From contig NC_088775.1 of the NCBI RefSeq assembly GCF_954871325.1, positions 2,341,473 to 2,405,472 of the forward strand: a stretch of 64,000 bases of DNA, in the 5' to 3' direction. The notes under the pieces are model-generated. The model was not told the origin of the DNA. It searched no databases and was given only the letters and a program-made list of their open reading frames with translations. The number at the start of each line of letters is the position of its first letter. Within the stretch, counting starts at the first letter, position 1. Position numbers and translations under genes: made by a program. Positions 23,965-36,065 of the stretch are shown piece by piece. The DNA is from Gordionus sp. m RMFG-2023. Lineage: Eukaryota; Nematomorpha; Gordioida; Chordodea; Parachordodidae.

Positions 23965-26340
23965 GTAAGAGGGTTTGAATTAATTGATGAGGGAAAGGAA
24001 GAGACGCAGGTTGCGTCCCAAATTAGGGATTTCCCATTGGACTATGGGATGCAGTTAAACAGTCAGGTCTGAGACTATTTTGTAAAGAGAGGTTTGTTGG
24101 TTCTAGGATGTTAGGTATTTTAGTCTTATTAGGAGCGTTATGGATAATTTTATTTATAGCTTTGTGCCGGAGGTGTCGACCTTGGCTGCGGGAGCAGAGG
24201 CCGTGTTTTGCGTTTAGTTAAACGGGTAGGTTGCAAAGGTGGCAATGTGAATGTGTAAGCGAGCATCCAAGTCTAAATCCTATGGTGCTTGTAGGGGCCT
24301 CGAGCCATTCATACCCGCCGTATTTATCGTTTAGTTGAAGAATTTGTATATGGCTGATATAGGAAGGGTTAAGACTACTTTGTAGTTTCTTTATAAGTAG
24401 TTCCAAGATTGATTTATTAGAAATTTCGGTTGGGAATGTTTGACCGTCTGGGGTTAGTAGATTCCATCCTTCGATTGCTACTGCTAAGAGATCGTCATTG
24501 GGGTTGAAAGATGAGATCGCGGAATTGAGCGAAAGGCGATTAGAGATAAAAAGAGAGAGTAATTCTAAGGGGATCAGGTCGATACAGCCGAGTTTAGTGG
24601 GTAATTGAGCATGGTGCCAATTAAAGTCTCAAAATAGAAGATTAAGGATCCTTTCCATAAAGGTCTTAAAGCTAATATTATGTAGGGTGTAAAATCCTGA
24701 GGATGTTAATGAGGAGGAAGGTGCGAGATTTTAGGTAAATATATGCACTTTTTTATTAGATAAAAAAATTGGTGCGATGGGATATGATTGATGAACATTT
24801 TAAAGTTTTGCAACTCGGAGAAGGTTTTATCGATAGTTTTTTCCAAAATTTAATTATTAATTAGGCAGAGCCTAAGAGTTGGATATCTTCTATTTCGATA
24901 ATATTTTAATCTTTGAGTCGGGAATCTCGGGGTTGAGTATGCTGATTTCTGTTTTGGTTTTGTTTAATTCTAGGCCTTTTTGGGGGCATTCTCTTTCGAG
25001 GTGGTAGAGGGCTTTACTTATTTGATGTTGGTTACCGCAGAGAGTGTCATCGTCTAGTTATTATAGATTAAGGTCTAGATCAAAATCAGATTTGAGATCT
25101 TTCATCATATTATAGATGGCTAAGCAAAAAAGTATAGGGCCAAGGGGGTCGCCCTGTTGAACACTCTTTTCGGAGTATATTGAAAATGAGGGGAGTGCTA
25201 TTGGTTTAGCAAATGTTAACGATGCGCGAGTATTGGGGGAAATTGTCGTAAAAGGTACTAGAGCTGAGGAACGAGATACAGGCGTTCTTAAAATCAATTT
25301 TGCATAGATCGGAGTTTATAGGTGGATGTTGTAGGTAGATTCAAAGACAGTGAGAGGCTATATCTACGCCTCCTTTTGTTCCTCAGCCTAACTAGTAATT
25401 GCCAAGTAGGGAATTAGTTTTTTTGCGATAATTTTATTAATCAAGCTTCCGAGGAAAGAACCGATAGCAATTGGGCGGATACCTTCTTTATGTTTTTCAA
25501 ATACAATCAAGTTAGCTCCAAATATTATTTGATGAGCTAATGTGTGGATATCTCTAATGATTATATTATTGAGGAAGGTTGTAAGAGAGTTAAAAAAACT
25601 ATATGAATTGGGAGATTTTAGGAATGTTTGTAAGTAGGAAGGTCTATAGCCATCAGGACCTGCTGCTGAAAATTTATAAATTCGCTTATAGTGTCGCATA
25701 TATCTTGTTTTGATATTGTGAGAGGAGGGATGGAGGGTTTGGTAAGCTAGTGTAAGAAGCTCGTGGATAAAGAGATTTTAGGTTTTCAAGGGTCTCATCA
25801 TTAGATTGGGCTAGTTTTGTTTGTGAGAAGATTAATTTTTGAGCTTTGCCTTCATTTATTTTTCTGGAGATTTTGTTACAGGTTTTATTGCAACTTTCAT
25901 TTAGGATTATTGGATATTTGTGTTCTAGAAGTGTTAAGTTATCCATATTTTTAAGTCTGTCTTTTATAAAGTTAGGTAGGGAAATAGATTTTTTATTTTT
26001 TGGGATTGAGAGACATTTAAAAGGGAAAGTGAATACATAATTCCAATGATTTGTGTTTGACAAATCTAAGTTAATATTAACAAATAATTTGGTAAGATGG
26101 TATGTGATAAGGTAATTAACACTGGTTGGGATTTGCTTAATTGTTGGTGTTTTATTAATAAATTCTTTCATTGATTTGCTATTTACTTGTATGCGGTTGT
26201 TATTGATTGGGTTTCATAAATTTTGTCCAAAGTGTGTTAGAGCCTGAGCAAGGGAGGGTTGTAGGGCCATGTTTGTGTTCATCTTTTTTATATTTATTAG
26301 TTTGTGACAAGTTGGACATTCCTTTCCTGGTAATGATGAT
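23965..26340 (-). pseudogene. Reverse-transcriptase relic B (YLDDGT type with C-terminal endonuclease-like domain)
   Basis: This is the better preserved of the tandem pair. On the minus strand an N-terminal CPTCH motif (about 26310-26325) is followed by WNYVFTFPFKCLSIPK (25995-26045), FSAAGPDGYRPSYLQTF (25620-25670) and GIRPIAIGSFLGSL (25440-25485). KIDFKNA is near 25295-25315, QQGDPLGPILFCLAIYN at 25115-25165 and LDDDTLCG near 25040-25065. A C-terminal GYEWLEAP/GFRLGC...CHLC segment is at 24218-24310, then GRHLRHKAINKII and LRPDCLT near 24050-24170. The longest uninterrupted piece is 161 residues (25686-26171). Many breaks. The intact protein would be about 800-900 residues. The family is LINE-like by organisation, but assignment to a named clade is not secure. 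Confidence 0.8.
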
Positions 26341-26977
26341 AGAAAGGTTTGATTATAGATATTTGTTTATTTAAGCAACAGAATTTTGCCTTTAAATATG
26401 TGGCCTTCTCTTTAAAGTTACCTTCTTGTGTTGTTAAAAATATAGGGTGATTGTATTAAGCATATCATGAGGATTTTTATCACGCGAAGTATTAAGTTAT
26501 TGCTTACGTTATAACTAAAAATAATACTAGATTTTTAAGCAAAATTTTTTTCTTAGAGAATCTTATTATTGCTATGTTCTGGTTTATAAATCTAAATTTG
26601 TACTATAAGTCATTTCAGAGTTTTTGAATTGTGGATAATTATTTTGTACTCAGATATTGAATATTTGAAGGTTTATTAATCAAATATATCAAATTAGTTT
26701 TAAAGAGTTTTTTAATTGAGTGAAATATAATTTAAGCTTAATTGCTTATTTGCTTTAAGTCCGTTAACAGCTATAAGGATATAAATTAGATGTAAAAAAT
26801 TAAAACGTTAGGGTTCAGGTCTAACTTGGTTTATTAATTGTTTGATAAAAAATTCACTTAACCTGGTACAAACTATTTCAATTTCTTCTAAAATCTAAAC
26901 CCAATCTATAGATTTTAGTTTATAGAGTGTTGTGTTGTGATGATTAATGAATCATGTTGACGATTAAATTAAAATCA

Positions 26978-27101
26978 ATCCATATAAAAATATTTTGTTT
27001 GCAAAAATAATTGAAATAACAAAAGAAGGAATAAAAGAATTTTCAATAATGCTTTGTCTATATTTTAAATATTTTTGCAAACAAAATATTTTTATATGGA
27101 T
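26978..27101. repeat. Hairpin with perfect 32-bp stem
   Basis: 26978-27009 and 27070-27101 are exact inverted complements around a 60-base loop. With a few mismatches the stem extends outward about 10 bp more (TTAAAATCA against TGGGTTTTAA). Copy A (20620-20720) lacks the left arm. The third copy (28475-28595) keeps the left arm and part of the right. It could be a tiny inverted-repeat element or a hairpin RNA source. Confidence 0.75.
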
Positions 27102-27329
27102 GGGTTTTAAAATTAATCGTTAATATGTTTAATTAAATGAAATTATGTATTTTTTCGCGTATCTATGATCAATTCGACAAATAGCATGGGCAATAACAGT
27201 TCCAAAGTCGATATAGTGCAATTCGATAAACGAAATGACCAATGCTAAAATAACGATAATGGACGAATCGAAAAATAATAAATTTTAACTTCTTAGGAGA
27301 GATGGACACTGCTTTTATGAAGGGTGGGC

Positions 27330-28160
27330 GTATTTTTTTAATGAACGTCAATCAATATATATATTATGTTAATTAATTTTTTTTATGAAAATATGATTAT
27401 GTTGGAATTTTGATTTAATGTTGGAAAAATAAAATTCTTATATTATTCTTTAATCGTTTTAATTTATTCTTGTGTATGTGGGCTTGGTTTATGAAGTAAG
27501 AATTAGAATACAAAAAGGGGGTGTAAATAAAAAGGGAACAGAAGTGTAATTAATTTACTACCGATTTCTTATTTAAAAATTTGTCCGAATAATTTCTTAT
27601 TAAGCATCTCATTCTTGTCAGTGATTCAACTGGCATTTAAGAGATGAATTGATATAATATATTTTGCGATAATTATTATATAAAATATTTAATGAAATGT
27701 ATTTGGGTAACTTACCATCTTTAAAATAAAAGAAAATAAAGTATAAAATGTTAAGATTTGCCGATTTTGAGGCTACTCTAAAACTCATAAAATTAAATTT
27801 TAAATGAGTTTAAATTGATATGCTTCTATCGTTGCGTCAAATAGAATATTTTAAAATCACATTCTGATTCATTTATTATTTTTTATATCGCAATAAATTT
27901 AGATGCATTTTGATTTAAAGCCTGCTTTTATAGTTTTTCTATTTATTTTTGCAAATAAGATTTTTTAAATAAATAATTTTTAGAACCTATTCGTCCATAT
28001 CAATTATAAAAATGTTTAAAATATAATTTAATTATATCCATATCAACTATTTATAATACTAATTATTTTTTAAACCCAGAAAACTATTTTTTCTAAAAGA
28101 ATGGAAATAGAACAATGTAATATTTAGCTAACGAAATGTGAGAGGAATACCGTATATTTC
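27330..28160. repeat. P repeat, partial copy 3
   Basis: This matches the first ~700 bp of copies 1 and 2 (AAAAGGGGGTGTAAATAAAA near 27504, TCGTTGCGTCAAATAGAATA near 27830). No coding content. Confidence 0.65.
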
Positions 28161-28254
28161 ATTAGTTATCATTTTATTTTACAATTAGTTTAAATGTTAT
28201 TTTAAATATATATAATTTTTAAAAAATAAAAGAAATGCACAGTTAGACATTTAT

Positions 28255-29570
28255 TGGAGGTTATATAAATTAAGAGTCTTAATGGATATAGAGGAAAAAT
28301 TAGATGTAAAAAAATTAAACTATTCAGGTCTAACTTGGTTTATTAATTGTTTGAAAGAAAATTCACTTAGCCTGGTACAACCTTATTTCAATTTCTTTTA
28401 AAATCCAAACCAATCTATAGAATTTCGTTTATACAGTGTTGAGATGATTAATGAATTATGTTGACGATTAAATTAAAACCAATCCATATAAAAATACATT
28501 GTTTGCAAAAATAATTGAAATAACAAAAGGAGGAATAAAAGAATTTTTAATAATGCTTTGTCTATATTTTAATTATTTTTATATGGATGGGTTTTAATTT
28601 TATCATATGTTTAATTAATTGAAATTATGTATTTATTTCGCGTATCTATGATCAATTCAACAAATAGCATGGGCCATAACAATTTAAAAGTCGATAAGGT
28701 ACAATTCGATAAACGAAATGACCAATGCTAAATTACTAATGGACGAATCTAAAAATCAAAATTTTAACTTCTTAGAAGAGATGGACACTGGGTTTATGAT
28801 AGGTGGATGTTTCGCAATTGCGTACCGCAAATAATATTTTTTAATGAACGTCAATCAATATATATTATGTTTTTTAATTAAAAGGGGATTTAAATAAAAT
28901 GGTAACAAACATAGTAATTGATTTTACTACTGATTTCTTATTTAAAAACTTGTAGGAATAATTTCTTATTCAAATGTATCTCATCCTTGTAAGTGTTCAA
29001 CTGGCATATAAGAGTTTGAATATATATAATATTTTACGATAAAATATTATAAAAAATATTTAATGAAATGTGTTTGGGTAACTTACCATCTTTAAAATAA
29101 AAGAAAATAAAGTATAAAATGTTAAGATTTGCCGATTTTGACGTTATTCTAAAACTCATAAAATTAAATTTCAAATGAGTTTAAATTGATATGCTTCTAT
29201 CGTTGCGTCAAATAGAATATTTTAAAATCACACTCTCTGATTCATTTATTATTCTTTAAATCGCAATAAATTTAAGGATGCATTTTGATTTAAAGTCTGC
29301 TTTTATAGTTTTTCTCCTTATTTTTGCAAATAAGATTTTTAAATAATCAAATTTTTAGAACCTATTTGTCCATATCAATTATAAAAATCTTTAAAATATA
29401 ATTTAATTATATCCTTATCAACTATTTATAATACATATTATTTTTTAAGCCCAGAAAGTTTTTTTTAAGGGAATGGAAATAGAACAATGTAATATTTAGC
29501 TAACGAAATGTGAGAGGAATACCGTATATTTCAAGTTATAATTTTATTTTACAAATAGTTTACATGTTAT
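28255..29570. repeat. RT 5'-flank fragment plus P repeat partial copy 4
   Basis: 28255-28820 repeats 26760-27330 with small deletions. 28830-29570 repeats 27330-28160. Together they are a truncated third tandem step lacking any RT relic. Confidence 0.65.
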
Positions 29571-30340
29571 TTTATATATATATAATTTTTATTTATTTTA
29601 ATAAAGAAACAATTGAGCATAAAAAAATTTAAATATGGAAATTTAAAAAATTTGAATATATGTATAAGGAGCCAGCGTTAAAATTCCTCAATTTGTAAGA
29701 ATTATTTAAAAGCCTTATTATACACTAATTAACATCTCAGGATCAGATTAGTATATCCCTTTTAAAATATTTTTTGTAAGTAAATTAAATCTCGATTTAT
29801 TTAAAATTCATAAAAATGCTTGATGATTAAATCAGAAATTTTTTTTAATATTATTTTTGATTTACTTAAAAAAATCATAAATTTTTTGATTTTTAAATAA
29901 TGCTTAAAACCATTGCTCAATATAATTTAATTTTAGTAACGTACTTATCATAAATATATAATCATTTATTTTGAGATTAATTTGTACAATAAGTAAAATT
30001 TTAAAGAGGAGTGGATAGAATAGTTCTCTCAATTTGAGCCACTTCTATTACAAATTTTTATTTAAGTTGATTAAATCATTTATAAAAGATCACTTAAATA
30101 TAATTTATTAGGCTAAGATAAATATACGTTTTGAAATTTAGGGAGGAAAGATTATTTCACTGTTTGGCAAATTCTTGTAACATGGTTAATATTTATTTGT
30201 CTAAATATTTTATATAGCCTCCTTATAAAAAATCGGGGCTAAATTAAGGGATTCAAAGACAAAAGCTTTATTGTTGACATATATAAAATATTTATACTGA
30301 TATAAATTTTCAAATTACCCTTTATTTTAGGGTTTACTAT
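29571..30340. other. AT-rich spacer, nothing recognised
   Basis: I see neither a coding frame nor a repeat shared with the rest of the window. Confidence 0.4.
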
Positions 30341-32289
30341 ATGATTGAAAAAAAAAATAATAAATTCTGGCCATAAAAATAAATTACATTATGATCGCAA
30401 CTATATACAACATATACTTCGCAACTATATCCTTTTAACATTTTCCCTTGTCTGTTCCTCTAATACATTAGCTCAAATTAAAAGGCTATAAATGGTCTCT
30501 TCTCATATTATTTAAATATAAATTATTATATTTTACATCTAATTTAGGAAAAAACATTATAAGCTCTTAGGTCATGTTCTAGTTAGCCGGCTATTTAGTA
30601 TCAAAATAATAAACGATAATAAAATTCGAAAAATAACAATGACACCAAAGACTTAAGACAAATCAAAATATGGTAAACCTTTTTACATTTCTAAAAAGCA
30701 ATTAAGTATCAAAAATAAGACAACCCTGGAGAGTGCCTTAATGCTTTTCGTATGCAACTGCGAATTAATTTTGGATAATAATAAACATATTATTAACCTT
30801 CACTAATAGAATATTTTAAATTTTCCAACAAACTTAATTATTGTTATAAAAAGCAACTACATAGAAGTTTATTATTAAATATTTGGGAACCTCATGAAGA
30901 GATAGTGTTAAGTTTCAAAGGATCGGGCAGATATGAAGTGAGATTAATATTTTTACATATGATATTGAATTTAAATAGTGGGCGCTTCTTTAGTGTAAAT
31001 ACAATAAAACCTTGCAAAAGTGAATTATTTTGGGGTATAATTTTTTATGTATTATACCAATTTTTTTCTTGGTTATACTTAAACTCCTGAAATTAAATTA
31101 CACTACATGGAACAATTACTCTATATTGGGAAATATAGCTAGATTATATTGCATAAATTAGTTATTTATATCTTATTTTTTTGAAAAAAAAATAATAATC
31201 AATGTGTTACAATTAGCTTCCAATTTCGATACTAATTTTATATTAAAACAAATTAAAATTATACAAGAAAAACATGTAACATATAAAATATCAGATAATC
31301 GAAGGCTGAATATGTTTTCCATGTATCCCTTTGTTAGGTAGATTTATTTTTTTTTATTTAGTTGAATTTCCTCTATAAGGATTGTTGTCTATCGATGTTT
31401 ATTATTATGATAATAAAAGTGAAAACTGCTGTATATTTATTCCATGACACAAATTGAGCATCACTTACATATTTTCACACATTAAAATCTCATACGCATT
31501 TATTTATAAAGTTGACTATAAATTATAGTCAGAGAATAATTTTTGTAAAGGAAGCTGTACTCTGTTCTATATATTATATGTTATTTATAATTAACCTTTA
31601 TTGTAAGCATTCTATTTAAAATTTCTTTGTACAAGAATACTGATTAATTAAGGAAAAAATGACAATTTGAGATGTATGATAAGTAAGGGATCGTGTAAAC
31701 CCTCTAAAATTTATTCTAATCAAAGAAATTTTAAATGAAAAATATTAAAAAAATTAACTAAAAATATGTTTTTGAAAGGCGATCCTCATCGTAGAAATAA
31801 ATAATAATGTAAATACATACATTAAGCCTTTTTGAAATTTTTTCATATATCCTTTTTGATATAATTTAGCAACTTTCGGTTTCTGCTAAATGGCCATTTC
31901 TAATGCTTAACCAAGTTATATTACATTTAATTTAAATTCTATAAATGATATTGCCCAAACAAAAAAAAACAGACCAAAAACTTTTCGAAAAATTGATTTT
32001 GCACATATTTACTAAAAGATCTAAACAAAAATATCTAAAGATTTTAGATAATAACCATTGTTAAGAAGATTTAGCCATTAATGATCAAGATTTTTCAAGT
32101 GGATAAAAATTCTCAATTTTTTCATTTTAATAATGATATTCTCCTAAATAGAAAATTTAGCCTAGTGCATATTTGCACCGTTTACCATTAAGTGGTTAAA
32201 AATAATAAAAAGTATCTGTATTCTATTTTTTTAATTTATACTAAAAACGAGAAAATGTTTATATATTATGAAAATCCTTGAAACATTTA

Positions 32290-32920
32290 TTATGAAGTGC
32301 GATATCTCGAATGTGTATGGCAATTACTGCATTCACGTCTTTTTCCATCTATAATTTTTTGATAAATATCATGAATCAGAAGGGTTTACACTCTGTAATG
32401 CAAACAAACTAGCGTGTCCTTTACTTAAATTCTTTTCAAATTTTACTGGTGTTTGAAGTAGGTAGTTAGTAATTTCTCGCCTAGATGCCAGCAAACTCTT
32501 CTAATATCGATTCTCGAATTTGCAGATTTTCAAAAATATACAAAGCCACATCGTTATAATTGTAGAATATTGGCCACCACTATTTTTTACCTTTTTTTTA
32601 TATTCTATATGTAGATATGAGATTATCACACATCAACTTTACCCATGTGTTTGTTGTAAGCAATTATCATATGGCTGAGGAACTTTTGTAAAATTTCCTA
32701 ACATTAGAAAACGAAGAGACAATGGCATGTCGATGCAACGGTCATGAATTATAATTCCAACGAAGTATAAATATTTTGTTTCTTGGTATATATATCAAAT
32801 GATACGTAAACGTCGAAAGAAGCCATCCAAGATTTGTACCCGAATCTAATGGTTTTCATTTTATGAACATTTTGCAAGAATGTCTTCCTCGGTATAATAT
32901 CACCTGCTTATCTAATGATT
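32290..32920 (-). pseudogene. piggyBac transposase relic, copy 1
   Basis: On the minus strand this carries the same decayed piggyBac segments as 55440-56320: a Y-N-x-H-M-G-K-V-D-x-C-D-like block near 32620-32670, a WWPIFYN-like block near 32565-32585, an FRREITNYLLQT-like block near 32460-32500 and the Cys-rich tail near 32300-32345. Compared with copy 2, about 200 bp of the middle is missing near 32760. Many breaks; no function expected. Confidence 0.65.
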
Positions 32921-33609
32921 AAATGATGTTTGGATATTAAGAATTGTTGAAATTTATTACTCAATTAATGAGGCCTAACTTTATAAAATCTATCATGCAA
33001 ATATCCATTTTAGTATTGTCTGCTAAAGAAATATTATATTTCAAACTAAATTGTAATTTAATTTTGTTTGTTGACAAAACAGGTGCATAATAATATTTGC
33101 GAATAATTTCATGTAATTTGATCGAATAGATAAAAATAATTATAAGACGAACAATATATTTTAGATTTAATCACAGGGGATTCGAAATTTTTTTTTTTTT
33201 AATTATTATCAAAAGACCATTTTTCAGATAATTTTTTCAAAATGACCTTTTTGAGTATAAAAAATTTTCAAAATTTTAAGCTCCATTTTCCAGTCACGGT
33301 ATTATTTTTAGGTATAATGTAATAATTATAATTCATTATGCTAAATTTGATTTTGTTTAAACTTTTTTTTAAATAGTCTTTATGTGATTACCTATTAAAA
33401 TTTCAATTATTTAAAAATTTCAAAAATTGATTGTTAAATATTGAAATATCTATAATAAAATATATACAAACTATTTTCATCAAAATAATTTCATACTATG
33501 CTCGTGAGATAACTTAGAAAACTTTTAAGACATCATAATTTCTTAATATTTGAGGGCAACTTAGAGACATAAAAAAAATATTTTTTTCATATTTTACTTT
33601 TTATTTTTT

Positions 33610-35190
33610 GAAATATACTGAGTTTATAAAAACCTTTTTTTATTACATTTTAGAATAAAAACTACTATGCTTAAAAGTGATAAATAGGAGTTGGTGTATA
33701 TATTCACAAATAACCAGTATCAGGTATAAAATAAATATTTTTAATAAATACGCAACTAAATTCTGTAACGTATAAAATTCTTATCGCTAAATTTCCGTTT
33801 TTATATTTATAAAATGATAATTTTTAAATAAATCGCAGCTTAATTAGATCCGCGATGATTTATTCAATTTTAAAAATTATAGCGCTAAATTTTTCTAATT
33901 ATATTAATGTGTAACTGTGAGAGATATATTATTTAATCTATGGATGTCAACAATTCGTTTGTTCATTCATGCATATAATTTTATAAATTATATTTGTTTA
34001 TTAATATATTTGATGTGTTACTCTTTTTATTTGTCTCGTTTACTAAAAAGTAATAAATATAATATATGAGACCATAATCAAATCTTCGATTAGATTGGTC
34101 ACCTCTATATGCTTATTTATTTTTTTCATTAATCAAAATCCAAAATGCATTTTATCTTCATATTAAGTGATCATAAATTAATTAGTCTGTTATTTTAGCC
34201 GTATAATTTTTGAAGACACATTATATTTTACAAAAACCAATTTGAAAATCAAAAACTCCCAAACGCTTTTACGAAAATATTTTGTAGGAAAATGATGAAT
34301 TTATTATACTAACTACTTAAAATTAATTTGTGATTAAATACCATCATATTAAAATCAAATTTATTTAGTTGATATTTTCTTGTAAAATTTACGTTGCCCT
34401 AGCGATAAAAATAGCAGTTCTCTTAAAAAAAGCATATAATATAATTAATATGTTACAATTATATTCATAGATGCGTGCTAAAGCGAATCAATTTTAAATT
34501 TTTTTTAAAAATATTATACAAGATAAAAATGATAACGAATAACTATGATTATAAATTGTGTTAAAATTTGGAAAGATGAATGGCTTTAAATTAAAAAGTA
34601 CCCAATCTTTATCTATAACATAAACTTATCTTGTTTCTTGAAAGCGACGATGGCTCAAAATACCATAAATACAGGGGGTTTATGTTAAAAATTTTGGTAT
34701 TTTTAATTACTCGTTTATGTTAATATTTTCCCTAAAAATGACTATATTGGATTTTCCCAATCATAAATCATAATATCAAAGAATATTTTAAGATCCTTAT
34801 TTAAATATAAAATTAAAGAATTATATAAAAATATATGTAAAATTGATCCACAATTCGCTTGTCTTTTTTTTATCATTTTTCCTTCATAATTTATAATAGC
34901 AAACACCAGAATATTTTAAGATCCTTATTTAAATATAAAATTAAAGAATTATATAAAAATATATGTGAAATTGATCCATCACTGTCTTTTATTACACCTC
35001 TGAATCTTATATTCCACTCCAACCTCAGTTTTTCTTTCAAAATTAATGGGTCATAGATTGTGAATCAAATTTTACTTGCAAGTTTATGTAAAGATCCAAA
35101 ACGTTATCACTTTGTTTTTATAAATGAAATGCCTATAATTCTTCCCTATAATATTGTTGTAGATTTCGATAACGGACTCTGTTTTGAAAA
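33610..35190. repeat. Segment present only in block S copy 1, with a 128-bp tandem pair
   Basis: The second block copy jumps from its equivalent of 33605 to its equivalent of 35195. This is either an insertion here or a deletion there. Inside, 34757-34857 and 34885-34985 are direct repeats spaced 128 bp, sharing GAATATTTTAAGATCCTTAT. A short open frame across the second repeat (34859-35056) has no domain. No terminal repeats identify the segment. Confidence 0.5.
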
Positions 35191-36065
35191 TGAATCTCGT
35201 ATATCAGAGTCCCTTAAAAGCTGTTGAACTGCAAGTTAATTTTTCCTATGAAGTTCAGCAATTTAATTTTGGTATATTAACTTCTCATGACATAATTTTT
35301 TCAGCAAAATCTTCGTTTTATTAAATTTTGCAATTTACTAAATTATCTTTTTCGAATGGGATTATATTATATAATTTTACACATTTTGTATTATAATTTA
35401 TGATGTTCTTTCTCTACATATTAAGAACCCATTAAAAATAATAATTCCTCTATCTTTGGTATTGTCAAATACTAGCATTTTTAAATGTAATTTTTCTAAA
35501 AACAGACTAAATTATATTCTAAAAATATGAGGATTCTAATAAAATACGAAGTATTGAAAAAAATTAATTAAACGTATTAGAGTCGTGAAGATTTTGAATC
35601 ACTACATTTTTCTATAAGCCACCCAGTATAAAATGTTTATAAAAGCATATTTATTAATTTGTTACCCATTTCTTCATGATAAAATGCTATAGCCATTTTA
35701 AAATAATTAAAATTACTCAGGAAGCAGAGTATAAAAATATTAACGGAAATGAGAGCATAATCAGGCACATGTACAATGTTTCACGCAATCCCCATAATTT
35801 TAATTAGTTTTAGAAAAATTAAAAATAATATAAAAGCTAATGACCAAATCGTTGAAACATAATATAGGTTATCGATTATAATATTGGCATAGATTTTCAA
35901 ATTCAAAAATAAACTCGCGCATATAATTATTTTGCTATTTTTTAACATTAAATCACTTATTTAGCGCCTTATTTTCTAAATTAGAATAATCTGACTTTGT
36001 TTCCAATATGTATATTCCAGTACCTATTAAAATACCTACCATATTATATTTTATACTATTTAATA

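Larger units (their letters stand above)
17395..29570. repeat. Tandem duplication of a ~6.4 kb RT-relic + P-repeat unit
   Basis: Unit 1 is 17395-23775 and unit 2 is 23776-29570; the second is rearranged and shortened at its end. Both begin at the block containing AAGAAAAATTGATTCGCG (17424; 23813), then the minus-strand RT relic, a ~950 bp 5' flank, and the P repeat. Unit 2 has only the first ~830 bp of P (27330-28160). A partial repeat of the RT 5' flank (28260-28820, matching 26760-27330) and another P start (28830-29570) follow. Nucleotide similarity between units is high by eye, indicating a duplication much younger than the 1-11 kb repeats. Confidence 0.75.
30340..36065. repeat. Large duplicated block S, copy 1
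   Basis: This is colinear with 53880-56880 and, after the hAT at 56911-62861, with 62875-64000. Examples: TCATGTTCTAGTTAGCCGGC near 30572 (copy 2 near 54085), AAGGAAGCTGTACTCTGTTC near 31548 (54628), AATCAAATTTAGCACAATGC-type AT blocks near 33340 (56855), and CTGTTGAACTGCAAGTTA near 35221 (63120). Copy 1 contains 33610-35190, absent from copy 2. It lacks the hAT, so it serves as an empty-site comparison. Divergence is substantial, so the duplication is old. Confidence 0.75.

Noticed and set aside
25846-26040. Plus-strand 64-codon frame
   Set aside because: Antisense to the N-terminal part of RT relic B.
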